The translations under genes and the position numbers were made by a program. Positions 50,916-62,513 of a stretch of DNA of 64,000 nucleotides are shown in pieces. A model generated the notes under the pieces. The model saw only the letters and a list, made by a program, of their open reading frames with translations, did not search any database and had not been told where the DNA came from. Position 1 is the stretch's first letter. Each line of letters opens with the position of its first letter. The DNA lies in contig RCTD01000025.1 in the NCBI GenBank assembly GCA_014898415.1, forward strand, positions 496,001 to 560,000. The letters are read 5' to 3'. This stretch comes from Stromatinia cepivora (lineage: Eukaryota > Ascomycota > Leotiomycetes > Helotiales > Sclerotiniaceae).

Positions 50916-51670
50916 GTCCTTCGTTCCTTCCAGCATATAGGTGTATGAGAAGCATTGAGCCTTAAGTCTTCGATGGGTTCTTTCCTAATAAAGTAACAAA
51001 TACAATGTCTCTATCTCTTGCGAGAGCTCTTTTCTGACTTACCATATCTCATCGCTAAGTTCATACCTTGGAAATGTATCTCGCGTTACCTACAATCATT
51101 CCTTTTGCTCTTCATTACATATAGTATAACTACTTCCTATTGCTTACTTCTCTTGTTTTGACATTGGGTATTAAAATTGTTTACACGCTGCTTACATCCA
51201 GACTTCCCGTCGACCTTCGTTCTCCCTCGATCGAGTTCTCATGCACTACCTCGTCGAGTGTCTTCTTTACGCTGGAGTTATTTTGGGACTAGAACCAGAT
51301 TCGATACTCACTTTTGACCAGAAATTGGAATCAATACCGAGTGCTGGTTTTTATCCAGAACCAAATTTTCCCTCGAGAATCACAAATTTTGAGCCTTCCC
51401 CTCCTAATCCACCCCTCGCCCATATTCGACCGTGGACCTGGTTTTAATCATCATTAAACAACAACCTGTTTTCTTCGGAATAGTTCACCGTTTTAGACGA
51501 AGGCTCAACTTGGGCGATGAGAGGACTTCGTTCGATACAAAGCGATCCATAACACAAATGACGGCAATATCGCCATACCTCGACATTCGGCCTCTTAAAC
51601 ACTTTGCATAGAACAAGTGCTTTTGTAGCACTAGTTATTACTTATTAATCTACTGCGAACTAAATCATTT
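50916..51670. other. intergenic region, divergent promoters
   Basis: Minus strand has a strong donor ATATG|GTAAGT near 51040, possibly a leader intron of the 50096-50915 gene. The open stretch 51241-51447 lies in the probable leader of the MHYT gene and is not supported as coding. Confidence 0.4.
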
Positions 51671-54459
51671 ATGGTCGACGCCAATAGCACGAGCAATGCC
51701 ACGGCTCCCGTCAATAGTACCATTCAGGCCTGGCATAAATTGCAAGGGCATATTATCGACAAGAAATACGACGCTGGCTATATCATTTTATCATACTTGG
51801 TCAGCCTGGTGGGCGCCTGGACAGCATTCGAGCTACTGAATTTGAGAACGACAAGAAAGGGTCGCTATAACTGGTACGTGTCAATTTTACAACGCCAAGA
51901 CCTAGATTAATCGGCCATTAGGACAGTGCTTGTATTTGCTTCAATATCGATGGGCGGTGTTGCTATTTGGTGTATGCATTTCGTCGGTGACGAGGGAATC
52001 ATTCTAGGTGACGGCGATCCCACCTTACAAATCTCATACAATCAGTCTTCGACGTCCGAGTCATTTTTTCTCCCCGTCATAGTATTCTTCGTCGCATTTT
52101 GGACTGTTGGCTCCAATGAAACCGTGGATTTACCTCGCGTTGGTCTAGGCGGAACTTTGGCTGGTCTAGGAATATGTGGTATGCATTACCTTGGACAAGC
52201 TAGTATTGCCAACTACACATGCTTTTACAATATTATCTGGGTCGTAATTTCTGCTTTCATAGCTATTGCAGGTAGTATAGGGTCGATCTACTTGTTTTTC
52301 CTCTGGCGTTCATCATGGGCACCAGGTTGGTCGAAGAAGGGTACCTGCGCATGCATACTCGCATTTGCCATATCCGGGTTGCATTGGCTATCTTCTGTCG
52401 GCACGCACTACCGCCTGAGGAGTCTTCCAACACCTCCAACCTCGAATCCAACTCAACATTCTGCCATAATTGTCGCTACAGTTCTGGTATGTTAAGTTGT
52501 CGAAGTTTGGAACCAATGCTGATTCATCCAGACTATACTTGCCACCATCATAAACATAACATTAAAATTCATGCTCTTCACACACAAACAAGATACTATT
52601 AATCGTTCTCAAAAACTCACTTTGTTGACTGCCATATTCGATAAGCATGGAAATGTTTTAGTTGATTCGCAGGGTATTCTACCAAATCGAAAGATAACGA
52701 ATTCCTTCATTGAGGGGGTAAATCAAGCTATTTCTCTGCAGTCATGGTTTTATGAACTAACGTATTCTAGTCCTTGAGTGAAGTTTTCAACGTTTCACAT
52801 CCGATATTTCTGTGGATATTTAGAGCAGCGAAGAATTGGCATTGTGTTAAGGATATTATTCCAGCCATGCGTCTCAACATCAATGATCATATTGAGAAGC
52901 ATCGACTTGGTAGCAAAGAAGAAGTGAGCCTTGTGGACAGCGACGGTGACTTGATTAAGGATTATTCCATCGTATTTCGAGAACTGTTCTGCATCGCCGC
53001 CGCTGATCTTGCGAATGACCTCCGTATCCCAATGGAAAGATTAGGTCCTTTATATGACGATGTTATTGGTACCAGCCAGAAGGTTCCTTTATCAGCAATC
53101 ATCAAATCCCGGGTCGGTATTTTGAGTGACTTAATCGAGAAGATAATTGGTGATGTAAAGCACAAAATCCAAGGTGGCCGTCGGGTAATTAGAAGGCCTA
53201 GGAAGGACATTGAAAAGGATGCAGGAGCAGGAACAGGCCAACTACTCTTTCTTGCCAAGAAAGTACAAAGACGAGAGGCAGAGGCTCTACAAGCTGCTGG
53301 ATATCGATTCGGGAAGATCGAACAAGTTTTGCCCTTACTATCGAACACCATGAAAATCAAGGATGAAGACCTTACCAAACATCTCTCGGAACTGTGGAAA
53401 TTTGCGAATCAGGATGATATGCTAGATCCAGGTTGTCATCTTGCCTGCTTTGCAATTCGAGCTTCTGTTCGAGGAGGGTTTGATATTGTTGTCAGGAAAG
53501 ACGCCAAAAGCCAAATCCCGACAATGACCTTGCCCTTTGAAACGCTGGAAGATTGGCAAAAGGACTTTTTGACCGCAATGAATACCCTTAGTGTAACGGA
53601 ATGTCAAAGGTTTTTGGCTAAGGCTGTCAAGGCAAAAGAGCTACCTACAAGGGAGAAGACATTTTCGAATCAACTACTTACTACACTCCAGTCCTTGAAA
53701 TATGAGATTGGCGATCCTATTTTCAGTGAAGCATGCCTCATATCCAAGCCAATCGAAGCTCCATGTCGTGGGACTTCAGCAAACGACAGGCCCGGCATAG
53801 GATTTCTCATTGCATTCCGACTCATGGTACCTATCCATACTCGACGTGCACCCGGTAAAAAGTGCGCGTTCGCGCCACTCACTCTATTCAAATTGCAACA
53901 ACGTGTTTACAAGAATTCTTTGGATCATTCTTTTTTCGTACGTGCCATATATCGAGAATTTTCACCAATATTCGCAGCGACCGCTCGTGATAGTTCACAA
54001 GAAAAGAAACTTCTGTCAAGTTGGAGAAACACTAGAGAGAATGGCCATATGAATTTTGAGGTAGTCGAGGAACATGACCCTTTTGGAAACGCCATAACTC
54101 GAATCGTACCTAAGAGGGAAAAGGAGTTACAAGCACGGCCTACCATGGAACGTTTAAGAACCCTTTGGGATACACGTCTTGGTCGCTTCAGAGACGAAAA
54201 CGATACTAGTGAAAGAAGTGAAAGACAGAAACCGATAAGAGCGGCTTCTTATCAATCGATGGGTATATTGGTTAGTACGGAAGTTGCGAGGGATGTGAAA
54301 CATAGTTCGGATAAGAGAGATGATGGGAAGGGAAAGGGATTTGAGGCTAAGCAGGGAAATAGCGGGGTTACGGCGGTGGTTAGTGAGGATGTGGAACCCC
54401 AGACTTTTGTGGATGAATTGTTCCAGATTTGTGTTAAGAATACGGGGATGCCTCATTAA
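51671..54459 (+). CDS. MHYT-domain seven-helix membrane protein, 880 aa
   Basis: Exons 51671-51873, 51922-52486, 52532-52717, 52771-54459; introns of 48, 45 and 53 bp have GT...AG ends and keep phase. The N-terminal ~275 residues hold seven hydrophobic helices carrying the signature triplets of the MHYT sensor domain: WCMHFVG (84-90), CGMHYLG (153-159) and SGLHWLS (219-225), the third degenerate. Met/His of these motifs are proposed in the family to bind a metal that senses gas or redox. After helix 7, LTAIFDKHGNVLVDSQG resembles the start of a PAS-like segment; the remaining ~550 residues are soluble and presumably cytoplasmic, without a kinase or cyclase motif I can see. Full-length homologous genes are common in ascomycetes; function there is unsettled. 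Intact, unlike its two left neighbours. Confidence 0.85.
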
Positions 54460-55041
54460 TTATAGGATGAGGTGGATTGGGAGGTAGGAATGTATGTGAA
54501 AGTTGTGTGTTGCGGTAGGATTAGATTAGATTCAGATGAAATCAGGCTAGATTAGACAAGATTCGCGAGCTATCGTGCGCTTGGGTGGAAACTGAAATCA
54601 TGATGGAGTACTTCGCATAGGGGTGGTTAGTACTTTTGGTAGTCTTTACAAATATAAACCTATGATTTTTGGATCCCCGGTGTTTAGGTCTAACCTTATA
54701 ATGAATGTATTTACTAATTATTCCTTCATTATGAATTTTAGAAAGATTCATGAGTATCTCTGGAAATTAGCCGAAATATGAGTACTATGATCCCTTGAAT
54801 GTGTAGGTAATTAATATTGAATTAAATTATATATCGAGGGAATTAAGAACTAATTAATGGTAGGTAGATTAGCTTCAATTTCCTCTTTTGGTAGTTGTTT
54901 GGTTGTCTGGTTGTCTAGTTTTCTGTTGAAAAAGGAAGTAGGTTTAAATCTATAATTAGTTGGGTGAGTGTTGGAGTGAGATCTGTTGTTTATATATTGC
55001 GGATGAGCTCGGAGTAGATTGGATGTAATCTTAGATTGAAA
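54460..55041. other. intergenic region, no gene seen
   Basis: 3' flank of the MHYT gene; AT-leaning, no supported reading frame. Confidence 0.5.
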
Positions 55042-55436
55042 CAGGCATGGGCACCCGTACTCTACCCAGGGTATTTGACCTCTACAGAATGGTTACCCTA
55101 CCCTATAAAGGTTTTATAGGATAATTACCCAACAATACCATCAGATATCAAAGTACTGCAGGGTAAATATCATATAATATTTGAATCATATAATACTGAA
55201 ATCATATGATATTTGAATCATATAATATTGAAATCATATAATATAATATAATCAAGATTCCAAATCATATGATTATTCGATCATATAAATTCATATATTA
55301 AATACCCTGCAGTACCCTAGCACCCAGAGTGTTTCTTTAAACAGTTATCCTACCCTATAGAACTCAAACAAGATAGTTTTTAAGCCGGGTTTACCCTGGG
55401 TTACCCCGGGTATACCCTACCTTTTGCCCAACCCTG
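55042..55436. mobile_element. hAT-like MITE (395 bp) in gene-bearing DNA
   Basis: Starts CAGGCATGGGCACCCGTAC and ends TTTTGCCCAACCCTG, matching the ends of the element at 2682-3743 with few changes. Flanking 8-bp duplication GATTGAAA / GATTGAGA (55034-55041, 55437-55444; one difference). GC-rich ends with GGGTAxCC words, AT-rich centre with ATCATATAATATT repeats. No coding capacity. Confidence 0.85.
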
Positions 55437-55612
55437 GATTGAGAGGTAGGGAGGGAGGTAGTTATTATAAATGGATGGATGGATTAGGTGTTTGAGATTT
55501 AAGGTAAAGTATAATGTATGATGTATCGATGAGTATTGGATAGCGTGTATTGAATAATGTGTGTCATTGGTTGTGCGAGTCTTTTTTAGCTAGGGACTTA
55601 GAGATTGGTGAT

Positions 55613-55689
55613 GCTTAACTTGGGCTTAACTTGGGCTTAACTTGGGCTTAACTTGGGCTTAACTTGGGCTTAACTTGGGCTTAACTTGG
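55613..55689. repeat. 11-bp tandem repeat GCTTAACTTGG x 7
   Basis: Seven perfect units in 77 bp, between the MITE and the kinase gene. Non-coding as far as can be seen. Confidence 0.95.
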
Positions 55690-56545
55690 TGATATTTGGT
55701 ATTACTATTATAAGGATCTGGAGAGTTTGAGGAGAATAGTATATTTATTATTGATGGTTTTATTGGTAGGGGATTTGGGACTGTGGGGAGTATGGGGAGG
55801 GAGTAGAGATGCTGGGGAGGGTATACGTATCTGTGTTGTGTTGTGTGTGTATATGATGAGTGGTATTTTTGAACGGTGGAAAGTTGAGAATTTGGGAATT
55901 TGGGAATTTGGGGTTGTTTGGATGTGATTGGATAGGATGGGATGGGATGTGAGGAGAAGTTGAAGTTGGAGTTGAAGTTGGAGTTGGGATAGTAGTGTTA
56001 GTATGTATTCTTTGAAGTAAATCAAGAGCTTATATATAAGCGTACAAGAAGTATTTCCAGGTCGTGATCTCTAATTTCTATATGTGATGAGCATGAAATC
56101 ATACAGAAGAAAAAAAAGAAGATATCTTCCGTCTAAGAGCAGACATGACGCTATCTACTGCATCCAGAGAAGTAAATATATACATATTTTTTCCCTAATA
56201 ATGTGAGTATAATGAAGAAGTATTGGTGGTATTCACGTAAACATGTCCATTCTTTTGATGAAATAAGAAGCTAATTTCTACGAAAGTCAGAGAAGTTATA
56301 TAAGATCTCTGGCTAACTAATCTCGCCAGCTACCGGATATGAATTATATTTAACAGAAAGAATAGTTAGAAGTTAAGAAGCACTTGATTGTATTTGAGTA
56401 ATTTTGTAATCAATAAAGAAAGATATACATATAAATCCGTAAATCTCGTCGCTTGAAAATTTATGATTGCATATTGTAGATTATATTTGACTGAGGAAAT
56501 ATACTACATGAAAATAATCAAAGATTTCAATTTTTAATAAAAGTC
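55690..56545. other. intergenic region, no gene seen
   Basis: Purine-skewed simple sequence (GGGA/GTTGGAGTTG runs, 55720-55990) and then AT-rich DNA leading to the 3' end of the kinase gene. The open stretches here follow the simple sequence. Confidence 0.4.
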
Positions 56546-59500
56546 TTAAGCTACATCATCAAAGAATTTCTGCGTCTCCGCAAGTGTGGGCTCCTTGGCA
56601 CTTTTCGCGGGAGCCTTTCTTTTTCTGACGGTTTTCCCCACTGGGTCTTGTAGGTTCTCTGGTCGTTGTTCCACGACCTTTCCTTTGCGCCCCTTGTGAT
56701 ATTTCTTTATATGCGATTCACAAAATCCCTTCACCTGATACTCTTTGCCACAAATAGAGCAATACAATTTAGGTTTGGGTGCTTGCATTCCTATTGGAAC
56801 TCCTTTAGGTGATGCCCGCCGATAACGCGTGGATTTTATAGGAGAGATGGGTCGAGGAGGCGAGCGAGCGCGTGATCCAATAAAGGCCACCTCCTCCACG
56901 TCATAATCATCATCAATAACAACATCATCATCATCATCATGCTGAATGGCACCGAAGATGAATGGCGAGACTCTGGGTGGAGACTTCCGACTCCTGCGCA
57001 TGCTAGGCGTATCCACATAACTTGAGAGAGGTCTTGATGCCCCTCCAAGGGGAGGAGCGATTAATTTTGAAGGCTCCTTTCTGCCTTCGGCCATGCTTTT
57101 ATCCCATGCATTCTCCCTAGCTACCGTTCTTTCGTATTCAGCAGCTGCTCGTTGCTTGCCCTCTTCGAGCTCTCGATCAATGTCCTCTCGTACTTTACGC
57201 TCTTTCTCTTCGCGCTCTTCTCTTCTGCGCTTATCCTCGCTGATCTGTCGAGCCCAACTTTCTTTCCTCTTCTTTACTTTTTCTTCTTCCGCCTTATCAA
57301 ATGCCGCAGCTCGTTCTCGGGCCTCCCCTTTGTACTCATACCACCAATCTGATCCTGTTTGCAATTGTGCTACGATACCATATGATGGTTTCGAAAGAGG
57401 TACTGGTCCTGAAGTTACTGGTCCTGAAGTTACTGGTCCCGAAGTTACTGGTCCCGAAGTTACTGGTCTTGAAGTTACTGATCCTGAAGTTACTGGTCCC
57501 GAAGTTACTGGTCTTGAAGTTACTGGTCCCGAAGTTACTGGTCCCGAAGTTACTGGTCTTGAAGTTACTGGTCCTGAAGTTACTGGTCCTGAAGGCGCTG
57601 GTCCTGCTTGTGCTGTCTTACCAGATGTTGTCGGTGGTTCTGGTGGAGGTGCTGGCCCTGCTTGTGCTGAGACACCAGATGCTGTCGGAGCTGCAATACC
57701 TGAAACAGGAGGAATTTCAGGTAAGACCGCAACGATCTCCTTTCCTTTGCCCTTGTCTCTCGGTGGTAATATAGTTCTATCTTGCCCAACATCAACATCC
57801 ATTGCCCGAGAGCCACTGCCTTGAGCCACTGGGGCTTTTGGACTACTGATTTCAGGCGGAGGCGCGGAACGAATCTTTTTGCGCACTGTCTGTTGGGGAG
57901 GCTCAGGTGATCGGTCACGCTTATTATTGGGCTGGGGTAGTAGTATCTGTTCTTCCCCTTCGCCACGAATGGCTGCAATCTTGCGAGCCGTTTCCGCTTT
58001 ACGCTGAGCTATCCTTTCTTCCCGCGCAATACGTTCTGCCTCTTCCTGTTCCTCCTCACGACGAATTTCTGCATTTAGATCAGCCACGGCCTGAGCTTGA
58101 GCTTGCTTCTTAGCCTCTACAGCTGCTGCCTCTTGTCTCTGTTTTTCAACTTCTCTCTCGTATATTAATCTCTGTTTGTCTCTAGCTTCTTGACTCTTCG
58201 CGCTATCAGGAAATATCCAGAAATTACTAAGCCATTTTTCTGCTCGAGCTCGTAAGGTCTCTCGGTGGTCTCTGGGAGGACTGTATATAGATATTTTGTC
58301 TTTTAGGCTCAGATCGGCGACGGTGTAGTCGTTAGGTTGCAGTTCATTCTGAGGTTCAAAAATTGTTGCTGGATCGCCTGGTTTATATTGTATTTCCTTG
58401 CGCAACCATGTTCTCGAAGACGCGTTCGTTGCCTTGGCACTTATGTTTCGGAGCTCTGTAGCAGTAATTCGATCACTGGGTAAATATGCGAGACATTGTA
58501 AAATTACCCGAATCAGAGCTTTCGAATACTCCCGTTGTTCCGCGATAGGTTCTGTAATTAGGTCTCCTCCAAAGTAAAGCTTGACTTCTTGATTAGCAGG
58601 GGAGTCCGGCATACCAATTTTCCATGCTCGATCATCGATTTCCTTTCCCTTTATCATATAATATAGTAGGGCACCTATTCCAAAGATATTGCAGGGTGAA
58701 GAGATGCTACGCCCTTCCATTTGCGGATATTTTTGCTCCTGATAACACTATAAGCGAAAGATTTCGTGGGAAGGTGTTAACTACAAACCGGAGCAGCCCA
58801 ATTTGGGTCAGCACGTCCATGGATATGAAACATCCATTTTTTGTCTGTAGGGTCAGAAGAAACGTTTACTGCCTTTTCAAAATTTCCAAGCTGGACCTTC
58901 ACGTTAGAGCCATCCCTGGACATGAATGCTTTTGCTTACCAAAAACTTTGTGCGGTTAGCGTGCTGCCCATCTTTGCACATATCGCTGCGGGCACAAAAA
59001 ACTAGATAGCTTAATATTTGTGACTGTCTCTCAAGTCAAAGAGCTGCTTACTGCTTTGAGGTCTTATATCAAGATGAACGATTGGCTGAAAGACCTTCGC
59101 TCCATCAACTTTGCTGCGTGTTTCATCCCCATACTCTAGATTCATACATATTCTTGCCAAACACTCCATAACGCTCCAAATGTCATTCTCTGATGGGTAA
59201 TCTGAACTGAGATGACTCATTAGAAGGTGGAACAATTTTCAGTTTAAAGCACTTACCCGAAATTTTCTTCTAGCCACTGCTGAAAATTTCCTCCTTCATA
59301 GTACGAAGTGTATGTCCTTGCCACCGTATCCGGGGCAAACTCGTGAACATACACAGGATCAAATGTGTCATCGGTGCCAGTACCCGCGTCTTCAGTATAA
59401 TCCCTGGCCGGAAGAACTATGTGCTCAGCGACGTGGTCAGGAATTTCCTCTCGTAAGCGTCTGATAATGTAGGCCCCATTTTCTAATGATGCTTTTGCTT

Positions 59501-59795
59501 CAGGACTAGATGCTTGTTTCACAACGATCCTCTTGTAACTATAACGTCCCTTATCGTAAAAACCCTGTTTGAGGACCGCACAGCCCTTGCCCAGCAGCCT
59601 TTCTCCGATCCATTTAGGTGCGTTGCGAGAGCCTCGCGCATTAATTTCCCATCCATAAGAACGTTTCAGCCATTCCTGTCTCCTTTTTTGATCCTTTTCA
59701 AAATCCGAGAATTTGCTCCATTCATCTGCAGTTGGTGGTGCCGGCACAGCCCCATAGCGTCCAGGGCGAAATCTATTTGGAGCATCGGCAGCCAT
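56546..59795 (-). CDS. degenerate protein kinase with PVTSG repeat and C2H2 zinc finger, 1,010 aa
   Basis: Exons 59795-59257, 59206-59052, 58934-58789, 58738-56546; introns 50, 117 and 50 bp (GTAAGT, GTAAGC, GTTTGT donors) keep phase. Residues ~60-400 form a protein kinase fold: loop LLGKGCAV (67-74), VVK with Lys93, catalytic loop HLDIRPQS (224-231) where the usual Asn is Ser, LGNF (247-250) in place of DFG, and APEQKYP (279-285). Loss of the DFG aspartate and loop Asn suggests a pseudokinase. Then long charged coiled coils (residues ~440-530 and ~750-830), twelve PVTS-type pentapeptides (~664-723), an Asp-rich run, and a finger CSICGKEYQVKGFCESHIKK followed by YH near residue 940-960 (C-x2-C-x12-H-x4-H), then a basic tail. 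Likely nuclear or scaffold; function unknown. Confidence 0.8.
57411..57590 (-). repeat. 15-bp coding minisatellite, 12 units, in the kinase gene
   Basis: Plus-strand unit GAAGTTACTGGTCCT with variants CCC/CTT; encodes G/R-P-V-T-S pentapeptides on the minus strand. In-frame units allow length change between strains without breaking the protein. Confidence 0.95.
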
Positions 59796-61073
59796 ATTTC
59801 TGTACCAAAGTTTTTATAATACACGTCAAATATTGAACTTTTCTCTCAGTTATCGCAAACCCATTTAAAAAGAACTCAACATTGCCCATATATTACAAAA
59901 GAACTGTCAAAGAGAGAATTTAAGCACCGAGTAGTGAACAAAGACTTTGAACTCTATGTAGGGATTCCATGATGAAGAAAGGCAAGTTCCTTTGTGAGTT
60001 GTGATTTGAGTCCGCATTAGGACATTTTGTAATGAACAAGGGAATAGAAGTTAACAAAGCATGAAGTTCGACCGGATTAGGTAAATACACCGTCGATGTC
60101 TATTGTTCTTGATAAATATTCGTATCTATCAACATCCATCAACATTGATATGGGAATAACATTGAACAAATTTATTGGTACGACATAACTTTTGGACCAA
60201 CCGATGTTAATCCGCCCAATCATTTTTCCCTCCCGCATCGTATTTCGAAACCTGCTTCCCTCATAATTTCAATTGAAGGAAGAAAACTATATTCCTAACT
60301 ACTATCATACGCACCTGTAGCATGACATGAAAACACATATTAAAAAAGTGTAAAGATGCAATGAGATACCAAAACTAAGTATAGAGTTAGAGGAATGAGA
60401 GTGCGTGAGTGAAGGAGAAGCTGGAGAGAAGTTGTAGTTGGTAGTTTAGAATGGCTAGTTCTGATCCGGTTAATAAGATCTTACATATGCATATTGAAAT
60501 CAATCCTCTTCGCTCTTTACACCTATAATTCGAAACCTTTCATTATAGAACATTAAAGTATGAGATTTCATCGATTAATTATAAAGAGTCTATATAGAGA
60601 CAGTTAGCGGATAGAGTGATTTTATTCTTACTATATAGTAGAAGTAAATGATTTTCCTATGAACTAGATCAACTTAACTTTTTAAATAACTAGCTAAGCT
60701 TTTACAATAAAATATATTCTAATTCTAGTTCCGTTATCAATAATATACATATACATATACAGGTATAGTTTACTTTATTTATAAAGATCGATCTTTCAAA
60801 TTCCAGGAATTATGTGAACTGGTTAATCCCGAGAAGAAGCGAATCGAGGGGGTTTTAGTAAGATCAGATATCTATCGTTATATTCGTTATATTTAATATG
60901 TACATTCGAAGTAATCATTTGTTACAGTGACTGTACATGTCAATATATTGATAATTTCCCTTAAAACCAGGTCTGAGATGCAATTGATTAATTACTATGT
61001 ATCCTTTAAGTACCTAAATGCCCTAATGCCACCAAAAACCCCCACCCCACCCCCTTCTCCCCAACACCAAAAT
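59796..61073. other. intergenic region, no gene seen
   Basis: Contains the promoter of the kinase gene and the 3' flank of the epimerase gene. AT-leaning in 60480-60780. No supported frame. Confidence 0.5.
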
Positions 61074-62513
61074 CTAACCCGATCCCTCACCCAACAACCC
61101 CATCTCGGTACTATTCAAACTAAATCTATACTTCGCCTCCAAAACATACGGACCATCCTCCGGACCCCAGATTTGTTTTCTCCCCCACTCCGGCTGATTA
61201 ATCCCATCGATCCAATCCTCGACTTCCATGACCACACATCCATATTGTGGGATTGTGCGTGGTCTATCCGAGACGTTGAACAGTCCTTGGGTTTCTTTAA
61301 GTGCCATGGATCCATTTTGTCCTCCGCAGGAGTACACTTGGAAGGCGGTTTGGTCGCTGTAGATGTCGAGTTGGATGCCGGACCAGGCGGAGCGGAGACG
61401 TGCTACGGGGGAGGTGTGCCAGGCAGAGAGGGTGGACGGGTCGCGGTTGGTGATGTAGGCTGTGTCATAGCCGGTGCAGTTTTCGCCGCAGTTTCCTAGT
61501 AAGTCTGGGTTTGAAAAGTTGGCTCCGATTTGTTTTGGGGTGCTCCAGAAATCATTTAGTGATTGAGGTTGATTGGCAATAATGTCTCCGGTGGGAATGA
61601 GGATACTATCTGTACCAATTCGTTGTCCTCCGTATGGCAAGTAGAGAGAGTGGTTGAGAGCGGTAGCTGTTTCGTTGTTGGCGAAACCGTCAAGGTTCCA
61701 GTAAGTCTGATGACATGTTAGACGCTTGTGAAGAAGGGGGGAAATGATATCAGACAGATGATAGAAAAACATACATGGGAACTCAACATAATAGGAGTTT
61801 TCTTCGTGGTAGCGATAGCAATCATTTTGAATGACCAAGTCATATTAGTCAATGTATAAGTCACATAACTAACGACCTCTCCCGGAAATCCTTGCTCTCC
61901 ATCCGGATCTACATCCCAAAAATCAGCACATCATCCAAACCCTAAATAGAAACCAAAACTCACCAGTCAAACTAAAAGTAATCGAACTCGTAGTATGAGC
62001 AACCACTGTCCAATTTCTCCAATCCCAGCCTTTCGGCCCCCCATGCAACGTATCAATACCCTCCGGATTATCCTTCGTCGGATTTTCATTCGGCAACACG
62101 TGATACGTCTCCCCATCAATAACAAAACTCGAGTTCCTAATGCGATTTGCATATCTACCAGGTACGCCTCCAAAATGTGGATGTTGTCTATCAACTCCAT
62201 AATAACTCGCATTATCGAAACCTCCCACAATATCGCGCTCGATACCCGAGGTGTCGTTGATAAAGAGATTGGAGATGGAAGCGCCGTAGGCAATGAAGTT
62301 TGCTCGTATACCCGGGGCGGAGAGTTCATATTTGCCGTTTGCGTCGGGACCGAGAGAGGAGCCTGCTATTGTGCTGTTCCCGGCTACTCCTGTGTATGCT
62401 TGGCCGGGAGATTGAGCTGCAGTTAAGCTTGCTAGCGCGCCGAGGAGGATTGTTGATATCATATTGAGTGATATCATGGTGGAAAGTTGTTTTGATACGA
62501 AACAACTGTACAA
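61074..62513 (-). CDS. secreted aldose 1-epimerase (galactose mutarotase) family protein, 438 aa
   Basis: Exons 62513-61964, 61908-61775, 61706-61074; introns 55 and 68 bp (GTGAGT...GTAG; GTATGT...TCAG) keep phase. The N-terminus has a signal peptide (MISTILLGALASLTAAQS, so translation may start at codon 1, 13 or 18; codon 18 is 62462). Family features: LSAPGIRANFIAYGASISNL, RQHPHFGGVPGRYANRI (His111, His113, Arg120, Asn123), DTLHGG (His157), SHTYWNL (His228, the usual catalytic acid), and VVMEVEDWIDGINQPEWG near the end, carrying the expected catalytic Glu region. Several N-x-S/T sites fit secretion. Members interconvert alpha and beta sugar anomers; an extracellular form could act on plant or wall sugars. 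Substrate cannot be read from sequence. Confidence 0.9.

Noticed and set aside
51241..51447. 68-codon plus-strand frame upstream of the MHYT gene
   Set aside because: Lies in the probable leader, low-complexity Pro-rich end, no support.
57411..57590. CRISPR-like array
   Set aside because: Contiguous 15-bp coding tandem without spacers, in a eukaryotic gene.
57093..57824. 243-codon plus-strand frame opposite the kinase gene
   Set aside because: Shadow of the repeat-rich minus-strand exon; repeats keep both strands open.
58916..58939. 24-bp intron in the kinase gene
   Set aside because: A first splice model needed this too-short intron; a 117-bp intron (58935-59051) with a CTAAC branch keeps phase and gives a better kinase loop.
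60927..61499. 190-codon plus-strand frame opposite the epimerase gene
   Set aside because: Antisense shadow of the epimerase exon 3.
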